From the NCBI RefSeq assembly GCF_001421485.1, contig NZ_LMKK01000001.1, forward strand, positions 811,717-875,716: a DNA stretch of 64,000 nt. Reading direction: 5' to 3'. Every line of letters starts with the position of its first letter. The first letter of the stretch is position 1. A program made the position numbers and the translations under genes. A model generated the notes under the pieces. The model ran no database searches. It was not told the DNA's origin and saw nothing but the letters and a program-made list of their open reading frames with translations. Source of the stretch: Agreia sp. Leaf210 (GTDB taxonomy: Bacteria; Actinomycetota; Actinomycetes; Actinomycetales; Microbacteriaceae). Positions 8,827 through 16,476 of the stretch are shown piece after piece.

Positions 8827-10166
8827 CGGATCTCCCTCTGCTTCCGCATCTGGTTGGCGTTGTAGATGATCAGCGGCAGCACGAACAGGAACAGTACGAC
8901 GGCGAGCGCCGCCGAGTGCCCGTAGCTCTGGAAGCGCTGCTGCTGGTTGACCATCTCGAAGCCGAGGACAGTCGTATTGGCGCGGCCACCGGTCATGACG
9001 GCGACGATGTCGTACACCTTGAGCGAGCCGATGGCGATGGTCGTCAGAACGACGATCAGCGACGAGCGGATGCCGGGAACCGTGACGTTGCGGAAGCGCT
9101 GCCAGGCGTTGGTGCCGTCGAGCTCGGCGGCCTCCATCTGCTCGGTGGGAACGCCCTTGATAGCCGCCGACAGGATCACCATGGCGAATCCGGTCTGCGT
9201 CCAGATGAAGACCACGAGCAGGAGCAGGGTGTTGATGAGGGGCTGCGCGTCGAGCCACGAGACCGGCTGTCCGCCGAAGGCCGTGACGATCGCGTTCAGC
9301 AGACCGACCTGCTCGCCCTGGCGGTTGTCGTAGATGAACTTCCAGATGATTCCGGCGCCGACGAACGAGATGGCCATGGGCATGAACACCAGCGACTTGA
9401 GGTACTTCTCGCCGCGAGCCTTGTCGATGAACACCGCGTAGGCGAGACCGATCATCGTCGAGAAGACGGGGGCCACGAGCACCCAGATGAGGGTGTTGAC
9501 GACAGACCAGAATCCCTCGGGATTGGTGAAGACCCAGAAGTAGTTCTCGAGGCCGACGAACTCGGTCGTGGTCTTGTCGAAGAACGACTGGTAGATCGTG
9601 GCCACGGTCGGGTAGATGAGTCCGAGCGCGAGCAGCAGCGCCGCGGGGGCCATGAACGTGACGAGCTGGAAGAGGTAGCCCGCGCCCTGTCGCGACCGGT
9701 AGTCGGCGAAGAACAGCAGGGCGCCCACGACGAGCGCGATGACCAGAACCCAGATGAGCGCGTTCTGGTAGGGGCGCAGGAGCATCAGCGCCAGTACCGG
9801 GATGACGAAGCACGCGGCGAGACGCAGCCAGAAGTAGAAGTTGCCCGCTCGCGGCGCGTACTCGATGAGAACGAGGATGAGCGCGATGACGAGACCGAAG
9901 ATCACGATGATGATCGGAATCTGAGCGAGAGGGTTCAGGTTTCCCATCCACCGGAAGAGGCTGTTCAGCGAGAACCCGAGAGAGACGGGCTTGGCCTCGT
10001 CGTTCGGCGGACTCGTGATCAGCAGGACGAAGACGACGGCCAGGACGACCGCGGCTCCCGCGACGACCAGCTTGGTCGTGCGCGCCGACGGCTGCCGCCT
10101 CGGCGATTCATGTGGCTCCGGTGGTACTGCTGACACCGGAGGCGTCTTCGTTCGTGTGTCGGACAT
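8823..10166 (-). CDS. CUT1 carbohydrate ABC transporter permease (MalF type, long N-terminus)
   Basis: 447 residues, longer than the usual 300-residue permease because extra hydrophobic spans occur before residue 170 (about four spans in the first 150 residues after a proline-rich cytosolic start). The core permease domain follows, with the EAA motif MEAAELDGTNAWQRFRNVTVP near residue 350. The start at 10166 (ATG) has GAAAGG 7 nt upstream; the frame runs further upstream but lacks a ribosome site. It overlaps malG-type by 4 bp and lies 166 bp after the binding-protein gene, with two hairpins in between. Confidence 0.9.
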   Translation of the reverse strand: MSDTRTKTPPVSAVPPEPHESPRRQPSARTTKLVVAGAAVVLAVVFVLLITSPPNDEAKPVSLGFSLNSLFRWMGNLNPLAQIPIIIVIFGLVIALILVLIEYAPRAGNFYFWLRLAACFVIPVLALMLLRPYQNALIWVLVIALVVGALLFFADYRSRQGAGYLFQLVTFMAPAALLLALGLIYPTVATIYQSFFDKTTTEFVGLENYFWVFTNPEGFWSVVNTLIWVLVAPVFSTMIGLAYAVFIDKARGEKYLKSLVFMPMAISFVGAGIIWKFIYDNRQGEQVGLLNAIVTAFGGQPVSWLDAQPLINTLLLLVVFIWTQTGFAMVILSAAIKGVPTEQMEAAELDGTNAWQRFRNVTVPGIRSSLIVVLTTIAIGSLKVYDIVAVMTGGRANTTVLGFEMVNQQQRFQSYGHSAALAVVLFLFVLPLIIYNANQMRKQREIR

Positions 10167-10261
10167 GAATACCCTTTCGAGTACAACGGTGGACTCTTGG
10201 ATTGGCCAACAGTAGCGCTTAAAGAATGGGCGCATCGACCTTTCGGTCGGTAGGGCCGAGA

Positions 10262-10319
10262 GTGGGGGCCGCCCCGTTGTACGAGCGGCCCCCACGGGCG
10301 CCGGGCAGGTCTGCCCGGC
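10262..10319 (-). other. Intercistronic hairpins between binding protein and permease genes
   Basis: Two stems follow one another: GTGGGGGCCGC (10262-10272) with its complement at 10285-10295, and GCCGGGCAG (10300-10308) with CTGCCCGGC (10311-10319). Such hairpins after a binding-protein gene commonly stabilise its mRNA or partly terminate transcription, so that the binding protein is made in excess over the permeases. No U-tract follows. Confidence 0.65.
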
Positions 10320-10332
10320 AGGTGGTCATGCG

Positions 10333-11658
10333 TTAGTTCTCGTAACCAGCCTGGATGTCGCTGAGCACCGTGTCGGTGTCCTTGCCATCGATCCAGCTGA
10401 CCATGCCCTTCCAGAACGAACCGGAGCCGACGGTCGAGGGCATCAGGTCAGAGCCATCGAATCGAACGGTCGTGTTGGAGTCCTGGAGGAGCTTCATGGC
10501 GTCCTGCAGCAGCGGGCTGGATGCCTTCGAGGGGTCGGCGTTCAGGTTGGCCGAGATGACGCCACCGAGGCTGACGCGAGCGTCGGCGAACTCGGGGGTG
10601 GCCATGTAAGCGGTGACCTTCTTGACAGCCTCGGAGTCGGTGAACGGCGTGACGAACTCGCCGCCGACCTCGATGTTGGCCGAGCCGGCCTCGATGCCCG
10701 GAAGCACGAAGCCGTAGACATCACCGTCGGGAGCGACGGTGGGCGTGGCGCCCGCAGCGGTCTTGACGTCGAGGAAGTTGCTCGAGAGGAACGACGCCTG
10801 GTGGGTCAGCGCGCAGCTGCCGTCGGCGACCTTGGCGGCAACGTCACCGAATGCGGTGGAGTTGATGCTCTTGACATCGCCGTAACCCGCGTTCACGTAG
10901 TTCGGGTTGAGGAGGATCTCTCCGACGGAGTCGAAGGCCTTCTTGATGTCGGGGTCGGTGAACTTGGTGTCTCCCGCGACCCAGCTGTCGTAGACGTCGG
11001 GGCCGGACTGGCGGAGGACGAGGTCCTCGATCCAGTCGGTTCCGGGCCAGCCCGAAGCAGCGTCAGACGCGAAGCCGGCACACCAGGGCGCCTTGCCCGT
11101 CTTCTCCTGGATGGTCTTGGTCAGGGCGAGCGTCTCGTCCCATGTGGTGGGCACGGTGACGCCCCACTCCTTGAACTGCGCCGGCGAGTACCAGACGTAG
11201 CCCTTGATGCTCGCGAGCATCGGGGCCGCGTAGAACTTGTCGTCGAACGTGCCGTACTTCTTCCAGTCGGGCGACCAGTTCTTGTCGACGTTGGCGCTCG
11301 TCTCTTCTCCGGCCTCCTTGACCTCACCGGTCTCGACGAGGGTCTTGAGCAGACCTGGCTGGGGAACGATGGCGATGTCGGGGGCGGAGCCACCGGTCAC
11401 CTTCGTGACAATGTTGCCTTCGAAGCTCTTGTCACCCGTGTACTCGACCTTGATGCCGGTGTCTTTGGTGAATGCGTCGAAGCTCTTGTTCAGGGCGTCG
11501 GCCTCGGTGCCGGTGATACCACCGGAGATCTTGACGGTCTGACCCTCGGTCGAACCGGAGTCGGTGCCGCTCTCTTCGGCACAGCCGACAAGGGCGAGTC
11601 CGACGATGGTGGCGATGGCGATAGGTGCTGCGATACGGCGATGCAGGGAAACCCGCAT
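10333..11658 (-). CDS. CUT1 sugar ABC transporter, lipoprotein substrate-binding protein
   Basis: 441 residues. A lipoprotein signal peptide ends in LVGC (Cys about residue 26), followed by a Ser/Gly/Thr-rich linker. The mature part is a family 1 extracellular solute-binding protein: VKISGGITGTEADALN near the start and a long region with Trp-rich sugar-site segments (PGTDWIEDL, GSFWKGMVSWIDGK). It captures an oligosaccharide outside the membrane for the two downstream permeases. Alpha-glucosides are a common substrate for close relatives, but the sequence does not decide it. The divergent LacI gene begins 305 bp away. Confidence 0.92.
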   Translation of the reverse strand: MRVSLHRRIAAPIAIATIVGLALVGCAEESGTDSGSTEGQTVKISGGITGTEADALNKSFDAFTKDTGIKVEYTGDKSFEGNIVTKVTGGSAPDIAIVPQPGLLKTLVETGEVKEAGEETSANVDKNWSPDWKKYGTFDDKFYAAPMLASIKGYVWYSPAQFKEWGVTVPTTWDETLALTKTIQEKTGKAPWCAGFASDAASGWPGTDWIEDLVLRQSGPDVYDSWVAGDTKFTDPDIKKAFDSVGEILLNPNYVNAGYGDVKSINSTAFGDVAAKVADGSCALTHQASFLSSNFLDVKTAAGATPTVAPDGDVYGFVLPGIEAGSANIEVGGEFVTPFTDSEAVKKVTAYMATPEFADARVSLGGVISANLNADPSKASSPLLQDAMKLLQDSNTTVRFDGSDLMPSTVGSGSFWKGMVSWIDGKDTDTVLSDIQAGYEN

Positions 11659-11848
11659 TTCTCCTCCTCATTGAGTCGAGAACAGATCGTCAGGACGGCC
11701 GATCTGCCTGCCGGTTGAGTGACCGGACTAGGACCGCCCAGCCACGCGAACAGGACGCGGGGAGGGCATGTAGGAAAACCTTTCCATGAGTTCCATGGAA
11801 TCACAACCCTGCGAGCGACGTAAGAAAATTCCGTAACGATTCGATACC

Positions 11849-11860
11849 GAGAGCGCTCTC
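11849..11860. promoter_or_regulatory. LacI-family operator candidate 1
   Basis: GAGAGCGCTCTC is a perfect 12-bp palindrome with the central CG that LacI-family proteins need. It resembles the GAGCGCTC core of actinobacterial sugar regulators such as CebR. It lies between the divergent regulator and transporter genes. Confidence 0.7.
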
Positions 11861-11929
11861 AGAGTTCAGCCTCATCCGGGTGCCGACGCTATTGTTGTGC
11901 TCGGGAATGTGACGGGGACGTTACATTTG

Positions 11930-11943
11930 TGGAACCGATTGCA
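11930..11943. promoter_or_regulatory. LacI-family operator candidate 2 (near regulator start)
   Basis: TGGAACCGATTGCA fits the general LacI-family pattern TGnAAnCGnTTnCA; 10 of 14 positions are dyad-symmetric. It ends 20 bp before the regulator start codon, a good place for autorepression. Confidence 0.55.
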
Positions 11944-11963
11944 GACGAGGGGGTCAGCCAGGA

Positions 11964-12992
11964 ATGTCGGGTATCGAAGACGTCGCGATTCGAGCGGGAG
12001 TGTCGAAGGCCACGGTCTCGCGCGCTCTGAGCGGACGCGGCTATGTCTCGTCGATCACCCGCGACAAGGTGGCGATCGCGGCCAGCGAGCTCGGCTACGT
12101 GGTCTCGTCGAATGCCTCGAGTCTCGTCACGGGGCGAACAAACAACGTGGGCGTGATCATCCCGGTGATCAACCAGTGGTTCTTCGGCAGCATCATCGAG
12201 GGCGTCGAGCGCGCCCTGATCGAGCGCGGCTACGACCTCATGCTCTACAACCTCACCAAAGACATCGAGGCCCGAAGCAGGGTCTTCGAGTACTTCCTGG
12301 TGCGCAAGCGGGTCGACGCGATCATCGCCGTGACCCTCGAGATCTCACCAGACGAGGCATCCAGCCTGCTCGGCCTCGGCAAGCCCATCGCGGGCATCGG
12401 CGGCCCGCTCGCGGGCATCCCCACCCTCAGCATCGACGACATCGCAGCGGCCCGATTGGCGACAGAGCACCTCATCGCCCTCGGCCACACCAACATCATG
12501 CACGTGGGCGGCGATGCGGCGGAGCTGATGGACTTCCACGTGCATTCCAAGCGCCTGCAGGGGTTCATGGATGCCCTGGCGGCCGCGGGTCTCCCGTTCA
12601 GCGACGAGTCCTACGTCGCGACCCACTTCGACATCCCGGGCGGTTACGCCGCGGGCAAGCAGATCCTCGGCGATCCGCGGCGCCGGCCCACCGCCATCTT
12701 CGCCGCAGCCGACGAGGTGGCGATCGGCGTCATCCTCGCCGCCCGTGAGCTGGGCATCTCGGTTCCCGACGACCTGTCGGTGATCGGCATCGACAACCAT
12801 CCGCTCGCCGAGCTGTTCGGGCTCACCTCGATCGCGCAGAACCCCGCCAAGCAGGGCGAGCAGGCGGTCGACCTGGTGATCCGTCAACTCGAGACGGCCG
12901 GCTGGACGCCGCCGAACATCCACACGACGGTGCCCGCGCAGCTCGTGATGCGCTCCAGCACGTCTGCCCCGCGCGCGGGCTCCCCGCGCTGA
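11964..12992 (+). CDS. LacI family transcriptional regulator of the CUT1 transporter
   Basis: 342 residues. The helix-turn-helix is at residues 4-24 (EDVAIRAGVSKATVSRALSG), the hinge near residue 50, and a periplasmic-binding-protein-like sensor domain fills residues 60-330 (NNVGVIIPVINQWFFGSIIEGVE at its start, ending with the SVIGIDNHPLAELFGLT segment typical of GalR/LacI proteins). The start ATG has GAGGGGG 11 nt upstream. Divergent position next to the binding-protein gene implies it represses that operon and itself until the sugar binds. Confidence 0.92.
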   Translation: MSGIEDVAIRAGVSKATVSRALSGRGYVSSITRDKVAIAASELGYVVSSNASSLVTGRTNNVGVIIPVINQWFFGSIIEGVERALIERGYDLMLYNLTKDIEARSRVFEYFLVRKRVDAIIAVTLEISPDEASSLLGLGKPIAGIGGPLAGIPTLSIDDIAAARLATEHLIALGHTNIMHVGGDAAELMDFHVHSKRLQGFMDALAAAGLPFSDESYVATHFDIPGGYAAGKQILGDPRRRPTAIFAAADEVAIGVILAARELGISVPDDLSVIGIDNHPLAELFGLTSIAQNPAKQGEQAVDLVIRQLETAGWTPPNIHTTVPAQLVMRSSTSAPRAGSPR

Positions 12993-13019
12993 CCGAGGGC
13001 CGAGCTCGGGCGTCGACGG

Positions 13020-13697
13020 TCAGTCGCGCTCACCTCGGAACGCCCGACCCGACGATGCGAGGAATTCGTCGAACGACGCGCGGGCACGACGACGTCGATC
13101 GCCACGCTCGTGGCCGACGACGCGCACCCGAGGATCGGGCTTCGGGGTACGGAGACGTGATGGGCGCCAGCGATCCGGCCACCAGGTGTGCGCGAGAGAG
13201 AAGGCGAACAACAGCCACCCGGGTACGAGCAACCAGCCGTTCGGCGCTCCCCCGCCGCCGAGAACGGCCGATGCGATGAGGAGCCCGGCGCCGACCACCG
13301 CGCCGACGAAGGCGAGCTCGCTGTTGCGGATCCACCAGTGCCGCGCCCTGCGGCTGACACGCAGCGGAAGCCCCGCGACGACGACGAAGACGGTGGAGAT
13401 CGCGGAGACCACGACGGCGGCGAGCAGGCACAGGAGGAATGCGCCGACCCCGTCGGACGCATAGCCCGTCGACAGCAGCAGAATCGTGGCCGCCACCGAC
13501 AGGATGGCGCCGGTGGCGATGAGGTGAGCGGTCAGAACCCCGAGCTGGGCGGCTCCACGAGCCACGGGCGGGGCCGCGGCTTTGACCGTGCCGACCACAC
13601 GGGCACCGGATGCGCGGAGGTTCGGCCTGGCCCTGCGATCGCGGGCGGGCGGGGCGTCGTGCACGCGTGGGGGAACGTCGTCGTACACCGTGGCCAT
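13020..13697 (-). CDS. Hypothetical membrane protein (225 aa)
   Basis: 225 residues: a basic, proline-rich cytosolic start (1-50), four hydrophobic segments (about 50-72, 83-108, 128-146, 152-170), and a strongly basic tail (about 175-225). I do not recognise a named domain. It is convergent with the LacI gene (28 bp apart) and lies upstream-antisense of nothing else. The ATG at 13697 is preceded by GAGGAGT-like sequence (coding strand of 13700-13706), a good ribosome site. It is separated from rplL by a strong terminator. Confidence 0.75.
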   Translation of the reverse strand: MATVYDDVPPRVHDAPPARDRRARPNLRASGARVVGTVKAAAPPVARGAAQLGVLTAHLIATGAILSVAATILLLSTGYASDGVGAFLLCLLAAVVVSAISTVFVVVAGLPLRVSRRARHWWIRNSELAFVGAVVGAGLLIASAVLGGGGAPNGWLLVPGWLLFAFSLAHTWWPDRWRPSRLRTPKPDPRVRVVGHERGDRRRRARASFDEFLASSGRAFRGERD

Positions 13698-13750
13698 GAC
13701 GACTCCTCTCGTCGCTGAACTTCAAGGGTACACACCCCGCCTGAGTACAC

Positions 13751-13785
13751 AGAAGGCCCCCGCACGTTCGGTGCGGGGGCCTTCT
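13751..13785 (-). terminator. Rho-independent-type terminator after rplL
   Basis: A perfect 15-bp stem (13751-13765 with 13771-13785, core GGCCCCCGCAC) and a 5-nt loop lie 35 bp after the rplL stop. The U-tract is poor on the rplL strand, as is common in actinobacteria. It can also stop transcripts from the other strand. Confidence 0.85.
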
Positions 13786-13819
13786 GATTCAGTAGTGTGC
13801 TCCGAAGCCGGAGCGCAGA

Positions 13820-14203
13820 CTACTTGAGGGTGACGGTTGCGCCAGCCTCTTCGAGCTGAGCCTTGGCCTTCTCGGCGGTCTCCTTGTTGGCGCCCTCGAG
13901 GACAGCCTTGGGAGCTCCGTCAACGAGTGCCTTCGCCTCTCCGAGACCGAGGCTCGTGAGGGCGCGCACCTCCTTGATGACCTGGATCTTCTTCTCGCCA
14001 GCCGACTCGAGGACGACGTCGAAGGAATCCTTCTCCTCGACCTCTTCGACGGCGGCGGCAGCGCCACCGGCCGCGGCGACCGCGACGGGGGCAGCAGCGG
14101 TGACCTCGAAGGTCTCCTCGAACGCCTTGACGAACTCGCTCAGCTCAATGAGCGTGAGCTCCTTGAACGCGTCGAGCAGCTCTGCAGTTGACAGCTTTGC
14201 CAT
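13820..14203 (-). CDS. rplL: 50S ribosomal protein L7/L12
   Basis: 127 residues, normal length. The N-terminal dimerisation segment ([21 protein letters not shown]), an alanine-rich hinge (about residues 38-55) and the conserved C-terminal domain ([20 protein letters not shown], ending AGATVTLK) are all present. It forms the ribosomal stalk that recruits translation factors, together with L10. It follows rplJ by 60 bp and is made from the same transcript. Confidence 0.98.
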   Translation of the reverse strand: MAKLSTAELLDAFKELTLIELSEFVKAFEETFEVTAAAPVAVAAAGGAAAAVEEVEEKDSFDVVLESAGEKKIQVIKEVRALTSLGLGEAKALVDGAPKAVLEGANKETAEKAKAQLEEAGATVTLK

Positions 14204-14224
14204 GATTTTCTCCTTGTGATTTTC

Positions 14225-14250
14225 CCCTTCGACAAGCTCAGGGAACGAAC
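14225..14250. repeat. Interspersed repeat copy between rplJ and rplL
   Basis: CCCTTCGACAAGCTCAGGG followed by AACG is a single copy of the short repeat also found at 7796-7850 and 35948-36000. Its two ends can pair (CCCT...AGGG) into a small hairpin within the rplJ-rplL spacer. Confidence 0.7.
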
Positions 14251-14263
14251 TTGTGAAACGGAA

Positions 14264-14776
14264 TTAGTTACTTGACTGCTTCTCGCGCAGCGCATCGACC
14301 GTGCGAACGGCCTTCGACAGCGGTGCGTTGAAGAGGTATGCGGCACCGAACAGCGAGGCCTTGAAGGCGCCTGCGAGCTTCGCAAGCAGCACCTCCCGGG
14401 ATTCGAGGTCGGCGAGCTTCGAGACCTCTTCGGCGGTCAGGGGGTTACCGTCGAAGTAACCGCCCTTCACAACGAGAAGAGGGTTTGCCTTGGCAAAGTC
14501 GCGCAGGGACTTCGCGACGGCGACAGGGTCACCGTGAACGAAAGCGATGGCGGACGGGCCGGCGAGTTCGTCGTCGAACGACGAGATGCCGGCGTTGTTG
14601 GCCGCAATCTTGGTCAGCGTGTTCTTTACCACGGCGTAGCTAGCGTGCTCACGGAGGGTGCCGCGCAGCGTCTTAAGCTGGGCGACCGTGAGACCGCGGT
14701 ACTCGGTCAGCAGAACGGCGGTCGAGCTCTGGAAAAGTTCCGTGAGTTCGGCAACCGAGGCTTCCTTGTTCGCCAT
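14264..14776 (-). CDS. rplJ: 50S ribosomal protein L10
   Basis: 170 residues, the usual size. [15 protein letters not shown] at the start, [30 protein letters not shown] and the C-terminal helix that holds L7/L12 dimers are conserved. The start is the ATG at 14776 (GGAG-like site just upstream). An open stretch further upstream, up to 14860, is not part of the protein: it covers the leader terminator. Expression is likely controlled by the attenuator at 14823-14852, through L10 binding its own leader. Confidence 0.97.
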   Translation of the reverse strand: MANKEASVAELTELFQSSTAVLLTEYRGLTVAQLKTLRGTLREHASYAVVKNTLTKIAANNAGISSFDDELAGPSAIAFVHGDPVAVAKSLRDFAKANPLLVVKGGYFDGNPLTAEEVSKLADLESREVLLAKLAGAFKASLFGAAYLFNAPLSKAVRTVDALREKQSSN

Positions 14777-14822
14777 GGCGCTCCTTGTGGTTTCAATGCC
14801 GGTAGCCCCAGGCGCACCCCAC

Positions 14823-14852
14823 AAAAAAAGCTCCGGCGCAGGAGGCCGGAGC
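14823..14852 (-). terminator. Attenuator (intrinsic terminator) in the rplJ leader
   Basis: On the coding strand, GCTCCGGC (14852-14845), a 7-nt loop, GCCGGAGC (14837-14830) and then seven U residues (14829-14823) form a textbook intrinsic terminator 46 nt before the rplJ start. Inside a ribosomal-protein leader this is best read as an attenuator, in line with known L10(L12)4 leader control; the L10-binding fold itself is not proven here. Confidence 0.85.
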
Positions 14853-14986
14853 GAATGCACACGAGTGTGCGTTTACTAACGTATTCCTGCGCAGGTCTTC
14901 ACGGACGTGAACCTTCGATCACTGCGTCTGCGTTCGAACGAATCGAATGCGGGCACGGCGATAACCGGCGGTCTTTGGCTTCGTTC

Positions 14987-15015
14987 ACCCTACGTCATGC
15001 GCGGGAGCCATGCAA
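14987..15015 (-). promoter_or_regulatory. Predicted rplJ-rplL promoter
   Basis: On the minus strand TTGCAT (15015-15010) and TAGGGT (14992-14987) are separated by exactly 17 bp. The expected start of transcription near 14980 leaves a leader of about 200 nt before rplJ. Confidence 0.75.
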
Positions 15016-15100
15016 GTGCGCGGCGGAATCATGCCGTGGTACTACCCAGACACATCCCCGGTCGGATGCCCGGATCGCGCCTCGTTCGTAGCGTTGAAGC

Positions 15101-15532
15101 ATGACAACTTCGACACTCACCCCAGACACCCCGAACGTTCCCGACACCGATGCCAACACCACCGTTCAGCTGCCGATCTCGCAGCTGCCCGCCTCCGAAA
15201 CGTTTGCCTCGCAGCAGCCACCGGCGCAGCCCGCCGCGCCGCAGGCCACCGCTCCCGCCTCACCCCACTACGACTACCCGCCCGTTCGCCCCACGAACGT
15301 GCTGGGCATCGTCACCCTGGTGCTCGGCGTGCTCGGCTTCGCGATCGTGCCCGTGGTCACCGGGCACATCGCCCTGGCACAGATCAAGCGCACGGGCGAT
15401 GAGGGACGTGGCATCACGATCGCCGGCCTCGTTCTCGGCTACATCGGCCTCGCCGGCTACACCCTCGCGGCACTGCTCTTCTTCGGAGCGCTGTTCCTCG
15501 GCTTCATCGGCGCAGTGAGCTCCTACCGGTGA
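15101..15532 (+). CDS. DUF4190 domain membrane protein
   Basis: 143 residues. The first 65 residues are Pro/Ala/Gln-rich and probably disordered; residues about 68-140 have two hydrophobic hairpins separated by HIALAQIKRTGDEGRG, the hallmark of DUF4190. It is a small cytoplasmic-membrane protein of unknown role. TAGCGT ends 6 nt before the ATG, so translation is probably leaderless. Its end overlaps the convergent TolB-like gene by 10 bp. Confidence 0.85.
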   Translation: MTTSTLTPDTPNVPDTDANTTVQLPISQLPASETFASQQPPAQPAAPQATAPASPHYDYPPVRPTNVLGIVTLVLGVLGFAIVPVVTGHIALAQIKRTGDEGRGITIAGLVLGYIGLAGYTLAALLFFGALFLGFIGAVSSYR

Positions 15533-16449
15533 TCGCCGCCCCGGCCTTCCGCGAGCGCCTGCGTCATCGGATAAGCGACGTAGGCGACGCGGCGGCCATC
15601 CGGAGACCAACCCGGCACGTTCGTCGTGCCCTGCCCACCCAGAAATGAGTCGATCAGTCTGTCGTCTCGCGACGAGAGATCGATCAGCCTCAGTTCGACG
15701 TCGAGATTCGGCGGATGGCCCGTCGTACCCGCGGGGTAGCTGAGGTAGAGCACGTGTCGGCCGTCGGGCGACGGATGCGGAAACCAGTTGACCCGGTCGT
15801 CGTGTGTCATGCGCTGCAGACCGCTGCCGTCGATGCCCATGCGGAACAGCTGGGCGTGTCCCGGGTACTCTCCCGCGCGCTCCGAGTTGAACCAGATGGC
15901 CTCGCCGTCGGCCGAGAAGTCGCAGCCGTCGTCGGCGAAGGCGTCGTCGGTGAGTTGCGTGTGCGGCCCGCCCGCCGCGGGCAGCGTGTAGACGTTGGTC
16001 ACCCACGTGCCGGATGCGTCGAGGCCGCCCCCGATGGCGGCCAGCGTCTGACCGTCGCGCGAGACCCCGTGCAGGTAGTACTTGAAGCGCAGCGCCGGGT
16101 CGCGCCGCTCCGTGATGCGGCTCGCGACACCTCCCCGCCACGGGATGCGATAGAGCTGACCGTCTCTCGCCGAGACCAGCAGGTGCTCGCCGTCGGGCGA
16201 GATGACGTGGTCGTTGTTCAGCACGAGCGGCTCCGGCACCGCGATGGTCTGCAGCGGAGACGTCCCATCCGCGCGCAGCCGCACGAGGCCGCCCTCGACG
16301 TTGAGCACGAGCCACTCGCCGCCCGGATGCCAGTTCGGCGCCTCGACGAAACGCTCCGTCGAGCTGAACACGACCGTGGTCTCGCCCGCGTCGAGATCGT
16401 GCACGCGCACCTCGGCACGCTGGTGCGTCTGCAAGGTCAAGAAGGTCAT
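15523..16449 (-). CDS. TolB-like WD40/PD40 beta-propeller protein
   Basis: 308 residues with repeated PD40 signatures (ISPDGEHLLVSA, FSADGEAIWFNS, PSPDGRHVLYLS, WSPDGRRVAYVA), spaced as in a six-bladed propeller. There is no signal peptide, so it acts in the cytosol, unlike periplasmic TolB. Such proteins are often annotated as biopolymer transport or as propeller halves of S9 peptidases; no peptidase domain follows here. GAGAAT lies 6 nt before the ATG. The function is unknown. Confidence 0.85.
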   Translation of the reverse strand: MTFLTLQTHQRAEVRVHDLDAGETTVVFSSTERFVEAPNWHPGGEWLVLNVEGGLVRLRADGTSPLQTIAVPEPLVLNNDHVISPDGEHLLVSARDGQLYRIPWRGGVASRITERRDPALRFKYYLHGVSRDGQTLAAIGGGLDASGTWVTNVYTLPAAGGPHTQLTDDAFADDGCDFSADGEAIWFNSERAGEYPGHAQLFRMGIDGSGLQRMTHDDRVNWFPHPSPDGRHVLYLSYPAGTTGHPPNLDVELRLIDLSSRDDRLIDSFLGGQGTTNVPGWSPDGRRVAYVAYPMTQALAEGRGGDHR

Positions 16450-16476
16450 GCCACCATTCTCGTTCGATGCGGCACG

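Larger units (their letters stand above)
11659..11963. promoter_or_regulatory. Divergent control region between the sugar-binding-protein gene and its LacI regulator
   Basis: No gene is seen in these 305 bp. It holds the palindrome TTCCATGGAA (around 11790), an A/T-richer stretch at 11820-11845 that is the most promoter-like part, and two LacI-type sites listed separately. The promoters themselves are not clear enough to place. Confidence 0.6.
14777..15100. other. Divergent region between rplJ and the DUF4190 gene: rplJ leader and two promoters
   Basis: These 324 bp have no gene. On the minus strand they hold the rplJ promoter (14987-15015), about 200 nt of leader with a small hairpin (GCACAC/GTGTGC, 14857-14870) and the attenuator. 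On the plus strand TAGCGT at 15089-15094 is the -10 box of the DUF4190 gene. Confidence 0.75.

Noticed and set aside
7864-9951. Possible fusion of two permeases in one 695-codon frame
   Set aside because: Only the last 320 codons are permease; the first part is an out-of-frame reading of the MalF-type gene.
14777-14860. N-terminal extension of L10
   Set aside because: The extra codons read through the attenuator hairpin and are unlike any L10 start.
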